Assembly (NCBI RefSeq): GCF_019443105.1
Contig: NZ_JAHZIJ010000004.1
Location: forward strand, 124,001-188,000
DNA from: Paenibacillus oenotherae
Lineage (GTDB): Bacteria; Bacillota; Bacilli; Paenibacillales; Paenibacillaceae
Length of the DNA stretch: 64,000 nucleotides
Direction: 5' to 3'
In this document: positions 42,120 to 54,561 of the stretch, one piece after another
How the letters are laid out: each line of letters opens with the position of its first letter
Position numbering within the stretch: the first letter of the stretch is position 1
Program-made: the position numbers and the translations under genes
Notes under the pieces: generated by a model
What the model was told of the DNA's origin: nothing
The model's database searches: none
Seen by the model: the letters and a program-made list of their open reading frames with translations, nothing else

Positions 42120-44177
42120 TTAACCGCTTGCTGTCTCTACAATGATAACTCCATAAGGCTCAAGCATGATCGTCCCATCGTACCGTTGTTGAGTCAGAAT
42201 ATCCTCTACCTGGTGTTTGAACGTAATCTCCGCTGAATCACTGCTGAAATTAAGCAGGAATAAGAACTTCCGATCCCCGGATTGGCGTATGCTGACCTCC
42301 ACTTCCTTCGGAACGGTACAATGCTCTTGAATCGGAGAATGTATCCCTAACCTCGCGATCATTTCATAGATCACATATTGGTTAAATGATGCTCCGTAAT
42401 ACCACGCAAACCCATTGCCGACTTTATTTCTGGTCAGCGCAGGCTTCCCCTTGTAATACTTTGAAGAATACTCCGCCACAACCTCTGCCGAAGGGGATTC
42501 TAGACGAATCACCTCATTAAATAAATCGGCGGTATAAGCGTCCTGCCCACCGCTAAAATGAATTAGTGTCGCTTCATCGGAAGGAATCACATGCGTGAAA
42601 TCTTCCACTGATATGCCGCATAGCTCAGCAACTGGACCAGGAGACAGCCGCATATTGCAATGGCCGAACTTATTTTTGTAGCCTGTACGGCATCCGAAAA
42701 TAACCGTCCCGCCCCGCTGCACATATTGCTTCATTAACTCAGCCGTTTCCTCTGTCATAATAGCAGGATGCGGATACACGAGGACCTCGTATTTCAGCAT
42801 TTCCTCCAAAGCAATCCCCGAATGGAGATACAGGAAATCGGTTGGAATGTGCGAATATTGCAGCGCCTTGAACCATTCCAGCGCACTTTGCTTGTCCATC
42901 GGACCATGCCAATTGTCCAGCTCTCCATCCCATTCATTGTCATAATCTCTGACGATCGCAATCTTCGCCGCATACCGGGTTCCGGCAATTTTGCCACCGA
43001 TTCTTGCGCATTCCGCTCCAACCTGTTGAAGCTCCTCGATCCGTCGGTTCGATTGATTGTGAGGATCATTAATGCCGAACCAATACATCTCTGTGCCAAC
43101 CGTTGCCGTTCTCCAGCGAAAATACGATATCAAATCGGCGCCATGCGCGATCGACTGATACGTCCATAATCTGAGCTGTCCTGGCCGGGGCGACGGAACC
43201 CCTACCCGATTCACCCATCCGCCGGGGCCCGCTTGCTGTTCCATGACACAGAAATTAGGCGAGACGGACCGAACAGCCGATAGATTCATGCTCCACTTTC
43301 TGTCCAGCAACGGCTTATCACCTGGCTCGGGGCGCACTGTCGAGAACAAAGGATAGGAATCATAGGACAAGAAGTCCAATGCCTCTCCTGTAAGCTCATG
43401 ATAGTTCAAATGGCCAAAAAGCGTGTTCGTCGTTACCCATTGATTATGGACAACCTCGCGCACAATATCAGACTGCAATTTGGCGAACGAGATCGTGTTG
43501 TCAGATATGAACCGCTTCTCATCCAATGCCTGATGCGGATTCGGCGAATGGGATGCCGTCGGACGCAGCAGATGCACCTGCTCCCAATCCGTATAGGTTT
43601 GGCTCCAAAAAGTCGCACCCCATGCGTGGTTTAACTGGTCTAGCGTACCGTACTTCTTCTTCAGCCATTCTCTGAATGCCCGATGATCCGCATCCGCGTA
43701 GAAAACGTTGACCTCGCAGTTCAGCTCATTATCGATCTGCCAGCCGATAATCGCAGGATGATCCTTATAATTTTCCGCCAGTTTTCTTGTAATGACGGAA
43801 CATAATTCCCGGTACTTCGTACTGCTGTAATTATAGTGCCGGCGTCCCCCATGCTGATAAGTGATTCCGTCATGGCTCGCATTCAACGCCTCCGGGTAAC
43901 GCTGAGTCAGCCAGGCAGGCGGCGTAGCTGTCGGCGTCCCCATGATGACCTGCAATCCGAACTTGGCGGCAAGATTCACGGCTCTGTCAAACAGGCTAAA
44001 GTCAAAAACGCCCTCTTCCGGCTCCATGAGCGACCATCCGAACTCACCGATCCGTATAATAGAGATGCCTATATCGCGCATTCTTCGAAAATCGTCCGGC
44101 CACAGGGATTCATCCCAATGTTCAGGGTAATAGCAAACACCTAATCTTAATTCATTCAATGTTAATGATTTAGACAT
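42120..44177 (-). CDS. Beta-galactosidase, family GH42
   Basis: A 685-residue cytoplasmic enzyme. The opening LGVCYYPEHWDESLWPDDFRRMRDIGISIIRIGEFGWSLMEP is diagnostic. The acid/base is Glu151 (WQIDNEL) and the nucleophile Glu313 (VMEQQAGPGGW). A trimerisation domain (EVLVYPHPAIMTEETAELMKQYVQRGG) and a C-terminal beta domain complete the usual length. It is the last gene of the operon and the second beta-galactosidase in it, beside a GH2 enzyme, which suggests more than one linkage or chain length is handled. GGGAGG precedes the start. Confidence 0.96.
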   Translation of the reverse strand: MSKSLTLNELRLGVCYYPEHWDESLWPDDFRRMRDIGISIIRIGEFGWSLMEPEEGVFDFSLFDRAVNLAAKFGLQVIMGTPTATPPAWLTQRYPEALNASHDGITYQHGGRRHYNYSSTKYRELCSVITRKLAENYKDHPAIIGWQIDNELNCEVNVFYADADHRAFREWLKKKYGTLDQLNHAWGATFWSQTYTDWEQVHLLRPTASHSPNPHQALDEKRFISDNTISFAKLQSDIVREVVHNQWVTTNTLFGHLNYHELTGEALDFLSYDSYPLFSTVRPEPGDKPLLDRKWSMNLSAVRSVSPNFCVMEQQAGPGGWVNRVGVPSPRPGQLRLWTYQSIAHGADLISYFRWRTATVGTEMYWFGINDPHNQSNRRIEELQQVGAECARIGGKIAGTRYAAKIAIVRDYDNEWDGELDNWHGPMDKQSALEWFKALQYSHIPTDFLYLHSGIALEEMLKYEVLVYPHPAIMTEETAELMKQYVQRGGTVIFGCRTGYKNKFGHCNMRLSPGPVAELCGISVEDFTHVIPSDEATLIHFSGGQDAYTADLFNEVIRLESPSAEVVAEYSSKYYKGKPALTRNKVGNGFAWYYGASFNQYVIYEMIARLGIHSPIQEHCTVPKEVEVSIRQSGDRKFLFLLNFSSDSAEITFKHQVEDILTQQRYDGTIMLEPYGVIIVETASG

Positions 44178-44207
44178 TCGGCAGTACCTCCCCCAGCAAT
44201 ACGAACC

Positions 44208-45356
44208 CTACCACTCCGCGATCGATCCGTCACGATGGCGCCAAACCGGATTTTTCCAGTTGTGGCCGACTTTCGCTCTTTCCCGCACATAATCCTCGTC
44301 AATCTCAATCCCCAGACCCGGGCCTTTTGGAATTTTCACATAGCCGTCGTTATATTCGAACACACTTCGATCCTTAATATAATCGAGAATATCATTGCCG
44401 GCATTGTAATGAATGCCAAGACTCTGCTCCTGGATAAACGCATTATGCGAGGTCGCATCCACCTGCAAGCAGGCGGCAAGGGCAATCGGGCCAAGAGGGC
44501 AATGCGGAGCCAGCGCTATATCGTACGCTTCCGCCATCGAGGCAATTTTTTTCACTTCCGTTATCCCTCCAGCATGGGACACATCGGGTTGAATAATATC
44601 AACATAACCGTCAGCCAGCAGGGATTTGAAATCCCATCGGGAGAACATTCTTTCCCCTGTGGCAATCGGAATATGCGTGCTGTTCGCAATATCTCTTAGC
44701 GCCTCATTATTCTCAGGGAGAACAGGCTCCTCAATGAACATGGGGCGGTACGGCTCCAGCTCCTTGGCCAGAATTTTGGCCATGGGCTTATGCACTCTTC
44801 CGTGAAAATCAATCCCGATCCCGATTCCTTTGCCGACTGCTTCGCGAACGGTTGCGATTCGTTCGACAACCTGGTCGATTTTTTCATACGAATCCACATA
44901 CTGCAATTCCTCGGTGCCATTCATCTTAACCGCTGTAAATCCGGCATTGACAACATCTTTGGCTGCCTGTCCGACATCAGCCGGACGGTCGCCTCCAATC
45001 CAGGAATAGACACGGATCGAATCGCGGCAAGCGCCGCCCATTAATTCATGGACCGGGGCTTGATGATACTTCCCTTTAATATCCCACAGCGCCTGGTCAA
45101 TGCCCGCAATGGCGCTCATCAGGATCGCGCCGCCCCGGTAAAATCCTGAACGATACATCATATTCCAATGATCCTCGATATGAAGCGGATCTTTCCCATG
45201 GAGCGATTGCATCAGCTCTTCAACCGCAGCCTTGACTGTATGCGCCTTGCCTTCAATGACAGGCTCTCCCCATCCGACAATGCCTTCACTCGTTTCGATT
45301 TTCAGAAACAGCCATCTGGGAGGTACTGTAAACAGCTCATAACCGGTAATTTTCAT
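44208..45356 (-). CDS. dgoD: D-galactonate dehydratase (DgoD type)
   Basis: A 382-residue enolase-superfamily enzyme that should convert D-galactonate to 2-dehydro-3-deoxygalactonate. It opens [41 protein letters not shown], close to DgoD. Metal ligands fit [24 protein letters not shown] and [10 protein letters not shown]; the catalytic His is in [13 protein letters not shown] start at ATG 45356, 8 bases after GGTGG; two upstream in-frame starts overlap that site. Neighbouring dgoK and dgoA genes support the substrate. Confidence 0.94.
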   Translation of the reverse strand: MKITGYELFTVPPRWLFLKIETSEGIVGWGEPVIEGKAHTVKAAVEELMQSLHGKDPLHIEDHWNMMYRSGFYRGGAILMSAIAGIDQALWDIKGKYHQAPVHELMGGACRDSIRVYSWIGGDRPADVGQAAKDVVNAGFTAVKMNGTEELQYVDSYEKIDQVVERIATVREAVGKGIGIGIDFHGRVHKPMAKILAKELEPYRPMFIEEPVLPENNEALRDIANSTHIPIATGERMFSRWDFKSLLADGYVDIIQPDVSHAGGITEVKKIASMAEAYDIALAPHCPLGPIALAACLQVDATSHNAFIQEQSLGIHYNAGNDILDYIKDRSVFEYNDGYVKIPKGPGLGIEIDEDYVRERAKVGHNWKNPVWRHRDGSIAEW

Positions 45357-45385
45357 TCTCATATCCACCTCTGCATAGCCATTGA

Positions 45386-46402
45386 TTATTGTATCCGATT
45401 CGCCATCTGACCCATTTTCAAATTGCCGATTTCAACCGCGCCGATGATCGTACACATGGCCACCTGTTCATCCGTCGCTTCCATTACATTGGGATACTGC
45501 AAATAGTTAAGAATATGTGTAAAAGACCCGCGTAAAGGATTATTGCCTCCAACGACAATCCAATCCGGCTTCATCTCGTTGTACAAGGACTGGAAGGAAC
45601 GGATATCGGAGGCCAGTACGGCGCCGACAAAAAAGTTAGCCCGCTGATTGAGATCCATTTTCTCGAATAATTGCAGCAGCCGAAGCTGATATAAAGCACG
45701 CGCCAGGCCATTTCTTTGGCTGGAATGAAACCCTTGGATTAACGCATTCGTATCCGTTGTCTCGATAAGCTCTTTCGTTATCGAGTCTGATAGAATCGTA
45801 TCCTTCTGAATCGCGTACAGCATTTCTCCGCTTAATGTGGACAGGCAGGACAATATTTCACTGTCATCCGTCATCACATATTTCGTATGCGAGCCTGGCA
45901 GGATCATAATTCCCTTGCGTGACAAGTCAAGCTGACGGATTAATCCGAAGGTCTCGACCTCTTCGCCCCGCATCACATCCAGCTTGTCCAGCTCCTCGCC
46001 AAACGATAATTGCGGTTCGGGAGAAAAGGAGTTTTTCATGCCAGGGATAAAAATGCACGGGATGTTAAGAAACTCCGGCAGCCGCTGCACCACCGAGCCA
46101 GTTGAAAAATCATCCTTTTGACATGGCCCCGTCACATGAGGAACCTGTACGATACCAAGATTAGAAGTAATCATCCCGGCAGCCGCGATATAAGCAATAT
46201 CCTTCGGCTCGCAATTGTTGCGACGGATGATCTCTTCTATTCCGCTGGATAATTCCCGCTTCAACTCGTCTGCTGATCCGTGGATTGCTGTATTCTTCAC
46301 TCCGACATTTTTCTTGACCAGATCAATAATTGAATATGCGGAGTCTTCTACTAGATAAATTCTGGTGTTCGTTGTTCCCGCATCAATGGTTATAATATAC
46401 AT
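45386..46402 (-). CDS. dgoK: 2-dehydro-3-deoxygalactonokinase
   Basis: A 338-residue sugar-acid kinase: [26 protein letters not shown] is the phosphate-1 region of the actin-like fold, [18 protein letters not shown] the middle motif and [14 protein letters not shown] the adenosine region, as in DgoK. It should phosphorylate 2-dehydro-3-deoxygalactonate at C6 with ATP. It lies between dgoA and dgoD on one strand with short gaps. The start at 46402 follows GGTGG; an earlier one at 46411 is weak. Confidence 0.94.
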   Translation of the reverse strand: MYIITIDAGTTNTRIYLVEDSAYSIIDLVKKNVGVKNTAIHGSADELKRELSSGIEEIIRRNNCEPKDIAYIAAAGMITSNLGIVQVPHVTGPCQKDDFSTGSVVQRLPEFLNIPCIFIPGMKNSFSPEPQLSFGEELDKLDVMRGEEVETFGLIRQLDLSRKGIMILPGSHTKYVMTDDSEILSCLSTLSGEMLYAIQKDTILSDSITKELIETTDTNALIQGFHSSQRNGLARALYQLRLLQLFEKMDLNQRANFFVGAVLASDIRSFQSLYNEMKPDWIVVGGNNPLRGSFTHILNYLQYPNVMEATDEQVAMCTIIGAVEIGNLKMGQMANRIQ

Positions 46403-46420
46403 AGTTACCACCGCTCATAT

Positions 46421-47074
46421 TCAAAGTGTGTCCGATGTTTCACGGTTAAATTGGTCGACAATACCGACAAGCTGTCTGGCGCGGCTTTCAATTTCAACAA
46501 AATTGCCTTCCTTAATAAGCTGATCGTTCACTAAAGTCGAACCCATTCCCAGCGCTAAGCTCCCGGCCTCCAAATATTGCTTGGCATTATCTGCTGTAAT
46601 CCCTCCCATAGGGACGATCTCCACATGCGGCAAAGGGGCTAATATATCCTTCAAATATTTCGGCCCTAATGAGCTGATCGGGAAAATCTTCACCGCTTTG
46701 GCGCCATATTCATACGCCGTTATAATCTCTGTCGGTGTCAGTACACCGGGGATAAAAGGAATATTGTAACGATTCGCCATCCCAATCGCCTCTTTATTCA
46801 ACACCGGCGACAACAGGAAGGAAGCGCCCGCCATAATCGCCGACCGGGTAGTTTCCGCATCCAGAACCGTTCCGACCCCAATTAAGGCATCGGGATAATT
46901 TTGTTTGATTGTCTCCATATGCTTCAGAGCATTCGGCGTGTTCATCGTAATTTCAATGACCTTCACACCGCCGCTGTACAGGCTCGCCACAACCTCTGCA
47001 ATATGCTCTTCGGATTGAACTCTGATCGCCGAAATAATTTTGTGCTGTCGTATAATATCCAGTACGGTCGTCAT
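46421..47074 (-). CDS. dgoA: 2-dehydro-3-deoxy-6-phosphogalactonate aldolase
   Basis: A 217-residue class I aldolase of the KDPG/KDPGal family. It should split the DgoK product into pyruvate and glyceraldehyde-3-phosphate. Family parts: VIEITMNTPNALKHM with its Glu, IGVGTVLDAETTRSAIMAGASFLLSPVLN, FIPGVLTPTEIITAYEYGAKAVKIFPIS (Schiff-base Lys in the final AVKIFP) and VPMGGITADNAKQYLEAGSLALGMGSTL. GGAGAG lies upstream of 47074. The related Eda enzyme cannot be excluded, but the operon favours galactonate. Confidence 0.93.
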   Translation of the reverse strand: MTTVLDIIRQHKIISAIRVQSEEHIAEVVASLYSGGVKVIEITMNTPNALKHMETIKQNYPDALIGVGTVLDAETTRSAIMAGASFLLSPVLNKEAIGMANRYNIPFIPGVLTPTEIITAYEYGAKAVKIFPISSLGPKYLKDILAPLPHVEIVPMGGITADNAKQYLEAGSLALGMGSTLVNDQLIKEGNFVEIESRARQLVGIVDQFNRETSDTL

Positions 47075-47102
47075 CTGTATCTCTCCTATCCTTCGCATCG
47101 CA

Positions 47103-50276
<3,174 letters not shown>

Positions 50277-51107
50277 CTATCCCTTAACCGCTCCGCCGAG
50301 AATGCCGGAGACAAAATGTTTTTGCATGAATAAGAAAATAACAATTACGGGCAATACCGATATGGTCGTCCCCAACATCGCTTGACCATAATCAATACTG
50401 TCTTGTCCGGCCAATGTCGAGAGAGCGACCGGCAACGTGAACATATCCTTCGTATTCATAACGACCAACGGCCACATGAAATTATTCCACTGATGGTTGA
50501 ACAGGAATATCGCAACGGCCGCTAGAGCAGGCTTCATCGTAGGCAGCGCAATTCGGAAGAAAATATAAAATTCTCCCGCACTATCGATTCTCGCCGCTTC
50601 TAACAACGAATCCGGCAGCGCCTTCATATTTTGCCTCATCAAGAAGATCGGGAATACATAGACAAGCTGCGGCAAAATGACGGCGGAATACGTGTTCATC
50701 CAATCCAGCTTCGCAAACAGCTGGAACAACGGGATGATGGTCGCTTGATAAGGGATCATCATCGACAGGAGCAATACAATAAAGATGACATTTCTTCCCT
50801 TGAAATCAAATTTCGCAAACGCATATCCTGCTGACGCACACAATAACATTCCAATGAGGGTGTACGTAATTGCAATGAACAGAGAGTTGAATAACGACTT
50901 CCATATTAGAATGGATTCATTCAAATTCGTTAAATTGTCTAACAGATTCGATCCTGGCAGAAAGGTCGGCGGGATGTTGAACACATCTCCCGACTTATTG
51001 GTTGCTCCGATTATCATCCAATAAAAAGGGATGATCGTAATCAGAACACCGATGATCAGAGCGAGATACAACAACGTTTTCTGTAAAGTCTGATTCCTCT
51101 GTTTCAA
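50277..51107 (-). CDS. Sugar ABC permease, MalG type (galactoside operon)
   Basis: A 276-residue CUT1 permease with about six helices. The EAA loop SLLEAARIDSAGEFYIFFRIALPTMKPAL contacts an ATPase encoded elsewhere. It is coupled to the MalF-type permease by a four-base overlap at 51104-51107. With the upstream binding lipoprotein it probably imports a beta-galactoside oligosaccharide. Confidence 0.93.
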   Translation of the reverse strand: MKQRNQTLQKTLLYLALIIGVLITIIPFYWMIIGATNKSGDVFNIPPTFLPGSNLLDNLTNLNESILIWKSLFNSLFIAITYTLIGMLLCASAGYAFAKFDFKGRNVIFIVLLLSMMIPYQATIIPLFQLFAKLDWMNTYSAVILPQLVYVFPIFLMRQNMKALPDSLLEAARIDSAGEFYIFFRIALPTMKPALAAVAIFLFNHQWNNFMWPLVVMNTKDMFTLPVALSTLAGQDSIDYGQAMLGTTISVLPVIVIFLFMQKHFVSGILGGAVKG

Positions 51108-52033
51108 TCTTTATCACCTGCCAGCTTAAATTGCACAATGGATAGGATGGCGACAATAAGAACGACAGCATAAGTGATCGCAGATGCATAACCAAAATCA
51201 AAATACGTAAATCCATGTTGATAAAGGTACAGCGTCAATGTCAGCGTTCGATTGTTCGGCCCCCCGCCGGTCAACGTATACGGCTCATCGAACAATTGAA
51301 AGCTTCCGATTGTCGACATAATAAACGTGACCAATAATACAGGCTTTAATTGCGGAAGCGTGATATAAAAGAATTGTTTGACCTTGCTGGCCCCATCTAT
51401 ACTTGCGGCTTCATACAAATCATTGGATATATTCTGCAGTCCCGCCAATAGAATAACCATGTTGTACCCTGCCCATCGCCAAGTCGTTACAATAATGAGC
51501 GTCACCAGCGGCCAATACCCGTCAGACAGCCAGCCAATCGGCTTGAGGCCGATTGAAGTCAAGACGTAATTCAGCAGTCCATAGTCTTTATTCAGGAGCA
51601 GCATGAAAATAACCGATGCCGCTACTAACGAGGTAAGGACAGGCGAGAAAAATCCGATGCGGAATAATCCCTTCAGCTTCAGGAATGAAGAATTTAAAGC
51701 TACCGCCATCAGAACAGCCAGCGTAAGCATCAATGGAACTTGAATAACCAAGATAATCATGGAATTCCCCAGCGCTTTATAAAAGATGGGGTCCTGAATC
51801 ATTCTTGAATAGTTTTTCAAACCGGCAAATACATACTCTCCGCGTACTCTTGTTTGAAAACTTAATAGTACGGAGTAGATAATCGGATAAACATAGAAAA
51901 TCGAAAATAAAATGAGTGTTGGAGCCAGTAACAGATAAGGCATCGTTTTTGCTGTTACGAATTTCGTTTTTCGTTTGCCCTTCACTTGCCCATTGCCTTT
52001 AGGCTCATTATTCTCGGCCAAAGAATACTGCAT
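51104..52033 (-). CDS. Sugar ABC permease, MalF type (galactoside operon)
   Basis: A 309-residue CUT1 permease. About 30 polar residues precede the first helix (MPYLLLAPTLILFSIFYVYPIIYSVLLSF). The EAA loop is LYEAASIDGASKVKQFFYITLPQLKPVLL. I start at ATG 52033 (AGAGGAG 8 bases upstream) rather than 52090, which lacks a ribosome site. It follows the binding-protein gene at a distance of 121 bases. Confidence 0.92.
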   Translation of the reverse strand: MQYSLAENNEPKGNGQVKGKRKTKFVTAKTMPYLLLAPTLILFSIFYVYPIIYSVLLSFQTRVRGEYVFAGLKNYSRMIQDPIFYKALGNSMIILVIQVPLMLTLAVLMAVALNSSFLKLKGLFRIGFFSPVLTSLVAASVIFMLLLNKDYGLLNYVLTSIGLKPIGWLSDGYWPLVTLIIVTTWRWAGYNMVILLAGLQNISNDLYEAASIDGASKVKQFFYITLPQLKPVLLVTFIMSTIGSFQLFDEPYTLTGGGPNNRTLTLTLYLYQHGFTYFDFGYASAITYAVVLIVAILSIVQFKLAGDKD

Positions 52034-52154
52034 AAACCAGACTCCTCTCCCCGAATTCATGGAGTCATGAATTCGAATGCTTTCAGGCAAGTCATCGGCA
52101 TCAAGCGCCTATCGGCTACCGATGACTCTCCCTGTCTCATTGCCTACATGTTCA

Positions 52155-53477
52155 TTAATTGGCTTCTCTTCCCGTTTGCTGCGATATTTGTTTCTTCATA
52201 TTATCAATGACCTTTTCCGGCGAAGCGCCTTCCAGAATCAATGCGCTTAATTGGTCTGTCGCAACTTGTCTGGCCACCAGATTACTTTCCGTAAAGTTGA
52301 CTGGCGGGATCTCTTTTACCACTTCAGCAAATTGCTTGAATACCGGCTGATTATTAAAGTATTCCTGATTTTGATTGAAATACGGTTCGTCGTATACCGC
52401 TTTGTAAGCCGGGAACAAGCCGTGATTCTCCAATGCCTTCAACTGCATTTCTGTATTAGCCGAAGCAAACTCCGAGAACAGATAAGCCGCTTCTTTATTT
52501 TTGGAGGAGGAGAGGATCGTCAGCGCCGAACCGCCGTTATCGGCGGCGTGCACGCCGCCTTCTTTGAATACCGGCAGCGGGAATGTTCCCCACTTGCCGG
52601 ACAGCTCCGGCATTTGATCCAGCATCGTGCCGCTCCACCAGACAGCATCCGGGTTGGTAGCCACTTTACCGTTTTTCATTGCCGCCACTTGTCCATCCCA
52701 GTTCGAAGTATTCAACAGAATGCCCGCTTCATTCATTTCTTTAATCTTGGTCAGCGCTCTATTCATTTCAACCGTACTTACATCGATTTTGCCCTCAGCA
52801 TCAAAATAATATTTGCCTTGCTGCTGCAGCATAATGCGAAGGATATCATCCTGATTCCCGATCCGGTTGCCGATCATCGAAACGCCTGTTTTTTCCTTTA
52901 CTACCTTGCCGGCTGCGATATAGTCATCCCATGTCACAATCTTGGACGGATCTACACCTGCTTGTTCAAAAATATCTACCCGATAAAATACAGCGACCGG
53001 GCCCAAATCACGAGGGAAAGCAATCACATTGCCATCAAGATTTTTTACAGCCTCAATGGTTGATTCCGGGAAATCACCGATGTGCTTGTCAAAGCCCATG
53101 TTGGATATTTCCTGGAATCCTTTGGGGAATTGATTCACGAACGTAGGCAGTTTATTGACCGCGATCTGTGTCACGTCCGGAAGACCTGAGCCCCCGGCAG
53201 CAAGACCGGCCGTTAATTTATCATAAATCTGGTCATTACCGATCGTCTCCATGTTCACCTTAATAGTGGGATATTGTTTGGCGAACGCCGGAATGACCGT
53301 TTTGGATAAGTATTCCGCTTCAAGAGCCCATGCCCAGACAGTAATATCGCCAGATACTTCACCAGGATTATCAGAAGGAGCTGCAACTTCATTATCACTA
53401 TTGGAATTACCGCTACTACAAGCGCTTACAATTAACAGCGTAATTAACAGCATCGTGAAAAGCTTGAACCGTTTCAT
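52155..53477 (-). CDS. Sugar-binding lipoprotein (galactoside operon)
   Basis: A 440-residue family-1 extracellular binding protein. The lipobox is LIVSAC (Cys20), followed by a Ser/Asn-rich linker. The mature domain starts DITVWAWALEAEYLSKTVIPAFAKQYPTIKVNME. It heads the operon that encodes two beta-galactosidases and galactonate enzymes, so its ligand is probably a galactoside or galactosyl-aldonate. A 17-bp palindrome lies about 110 bases upstream and an unusually perfect Shine-Dalgarno-like sequence in the leader. The start has AAGGAG. Confidence 0.92.
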   Translation of the reverse strand: MKRFKLFTMLLITLLIVSACSSGNSNSDNEVAAPSDNPGEVSGDITVWAWALEAEYLSKTVIPAFAKQYPTIKVNMETIGNDQIYDKLTAGLAAGGSGLPDVTQIAVNKLPTFVNQFPKGFQEISNMGFDKHIGDFPESTIEAVKNLDGNVIAFPRDLGPVAVFYRVDIFEQAGVDPSKIVTWDDYIAAGKVVKEKTGVSMIGNRIGNQDDILRIMLQQQGKYYFDAEGKIDVSTVEMNRALTKIKEMNEAGILLNTSNWDGQVAAMKNGKVATNPDAVWWSGTMLDQMPELSGKWGTFPLPVFKEGGVHAADNGGSALTILSSSKNKEAAYLFSEFASANTEMQLKALENHGLFPAYKAVYDEPYFNQNQEYFNNQPVFKQFAEVVKEIPPVNFTESNLVARQVATDQLSALILEGASPEKVIDNMKKQISQQTGREAN

Positions 53478-53557
53478 TTAGATCGACACTCCTTTTTTGT
53501 TCTGAAGGATTTTAATCTTTACTACAATGACACCCCGATGGTTGAACCCCTTCTACA

Positions 53558-53570
53558 GAATCACCTCCTT
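53558..53570 (-). promoter_or_regulatory. Shine-Dalgarno-like leader sequence without a gene (Stab-SD candidate)
   Basis: Read leftward AAGGAGGTGATTC matches the 16S 3' end over 11 bases but no open frame of note follows (stop TAG almost at once). It lies about 80 bases before the binding-protein start. Such sequences in Bacillus leaders can hold a ribosome and protect mRNA. Confidence 0.45.
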
Positions 53571-53588
53571 AAAAAGGATTTATTCATT

Positions 53589-53605
53589 GTTCCGTATTAC
53601 GGAAC
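53589..53605. promoter_or_regulatory. IclR operator candidate ahead of the galactoside operon
   Basis: GTTCCGTA-T-TACGGAAC is a perfect 17-bp palindrome. The same half-sites occur at 54428-54444 in front of the iclR gene. Confidence 0.8.
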
Positions 53606-53651
53606 ACTGTTCTAATATATGGTTAAAATAAAAGAGAGAGGGAAAATGATT

Positions 53652-54410
53652 CTACAATCCCATTTCTCTAGAAATCTCCATCGCAATTTGTCTCACTTGC
53701 GGCCCGATCTGTCTCATCCGCTCTTGCGATATGCGAGTAGTTGGGCCGGCAACACTTATGCCTGCGATTACTTTATTCTCAAAATTATATATCGGCGCCG
53801 CAGCACAACGCACTCCTTGCTCATGCTCTTCATCATCAAAGGCATAACCGTTCCGGTTGGCTTCTTTAAGCGCTTCCATAAGTTGCCCTCTAGTGATTAG
53901 AGTCGTCTCTGTGAACTTCTGCAGCCCTTTAGTCTCAATGACACGGTCGATTTCTTCAACCGGAAGGCCAGATAGCATCGCCTTGCCTAATCCTGTACAA
54001 TGAGCAGGGGCGCGCAAGCCAACCTGGGAATACATTCGGATCGTCGCAGTGCTTTCGAGCTTGTCGATGTAGACAACTTCCCCTTTCTCGTAGATCGCCA
54101 AGTGAGTTGTTTCGCCGGTTAAGTCCACCAGCTTCTTCAAATAAGGGGTCGCTATACGCCTTAAATCCATCGATTTCGCAACTTCATTGCCCAATTGCAG
54201 CAGCTTTAATCCAAGGCGGTATTGATCCGTTTGATTATCCTTTTGAACATAACCTTCTTCCAGCAGCGAGAACAGCAGCCTGAAAGCGGTACTCTTCGCT
54301 ACATCCAGCCGATTAGAAATTTCAGTAACGCCCAGACCGTCCGGATGATTCCTTAGAATCTCCAATATACTCAAAGCTCTTTGTACAGACTGGATCGATT
54401 GGCTCGACAT
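53652..54410 (-). CDS. IclR-family transcriptional regulator
   Basis: A 252-residue regulator. The N-terminal winged helix (SVQRALSILEILRNHPDGLGVTEISNRLDVAKSTAFRLLFSLLEEGYV) and the C-terminal effector domain (LRRIATPYLKKLVDLTGETTHLAIYEKGEVVYIDKLESTATIRMYSQVGLRAPAHCTGLGKAMLSGL; ISVAGPTTRISQERMRQIGPQVRQIA) are complete. Relatives such as KdgR and DgoR-like proteins sense sugar acids. Matching palindromes before it and before the binder gene point to control of the galactoside operon and of itself; 2-dehydro-3-deoxygalactonate is a plausible inducer. Confidence 0.94.
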   Translation of the reverse strand: MSSQSIQSVQRALSILEILRNHPDGLGVTEISNRLDVAKSTAFRLLFSLLEEGYVQKDNQTDQYRLGLKLLQLGNEVAKSMDLRRIATPYLKKLVDLTGETTHLAIYEKGEVVYIDKLESTATIRMYSQVGLRAPAHCTGLGKAMLSGLPVEEIDRVIETKGLQKFTETTLITRGQLMEALKEANRNGYAFDDEEHEQGVRCAAAPIYNFENKVIAGISVAGPTTRISQERMRQIGPQVRQIAMEISREMGL

Positions 54411-54427
54411 GTTCCACCTCTTATCCT

Positions 54428-54444
54428 GTTCCGCATTAAGGAAC
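54428..54444. promoter_or_regulatory. IclR operator candidate ahead of iclR-type gene
   Basis: GTTCC-GCATTAA-GGAAC has the same arms and spacing as the palindrome at 53589-53605. It lies between the predicted transcription start and the ATG, fitting roadblock autoregulation. Confidence 0.75.
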
Positions 54445-54462
54445 GGCGTTTCGATATTTATA

Positions 54463-54492
54463 ATTATAAGGTTGGGGTGGCTGGTTTGTCAA
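54463..54492 (-). promoter_or_regulatory. Promoter of the IclR-type gene
   Basis: Read leftward: perfect TTGACA (54492-54487), 18 bases, perfect TATAAT (54468-54463). Confidence 0.85.
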
Positions 54493-54561
54493 TCCGGGAA
54501 GAAATAAGCAGCCTTCAATCCGGCTGACCGAATCGTACTGGCACAACCCATGTTGTCTTGA

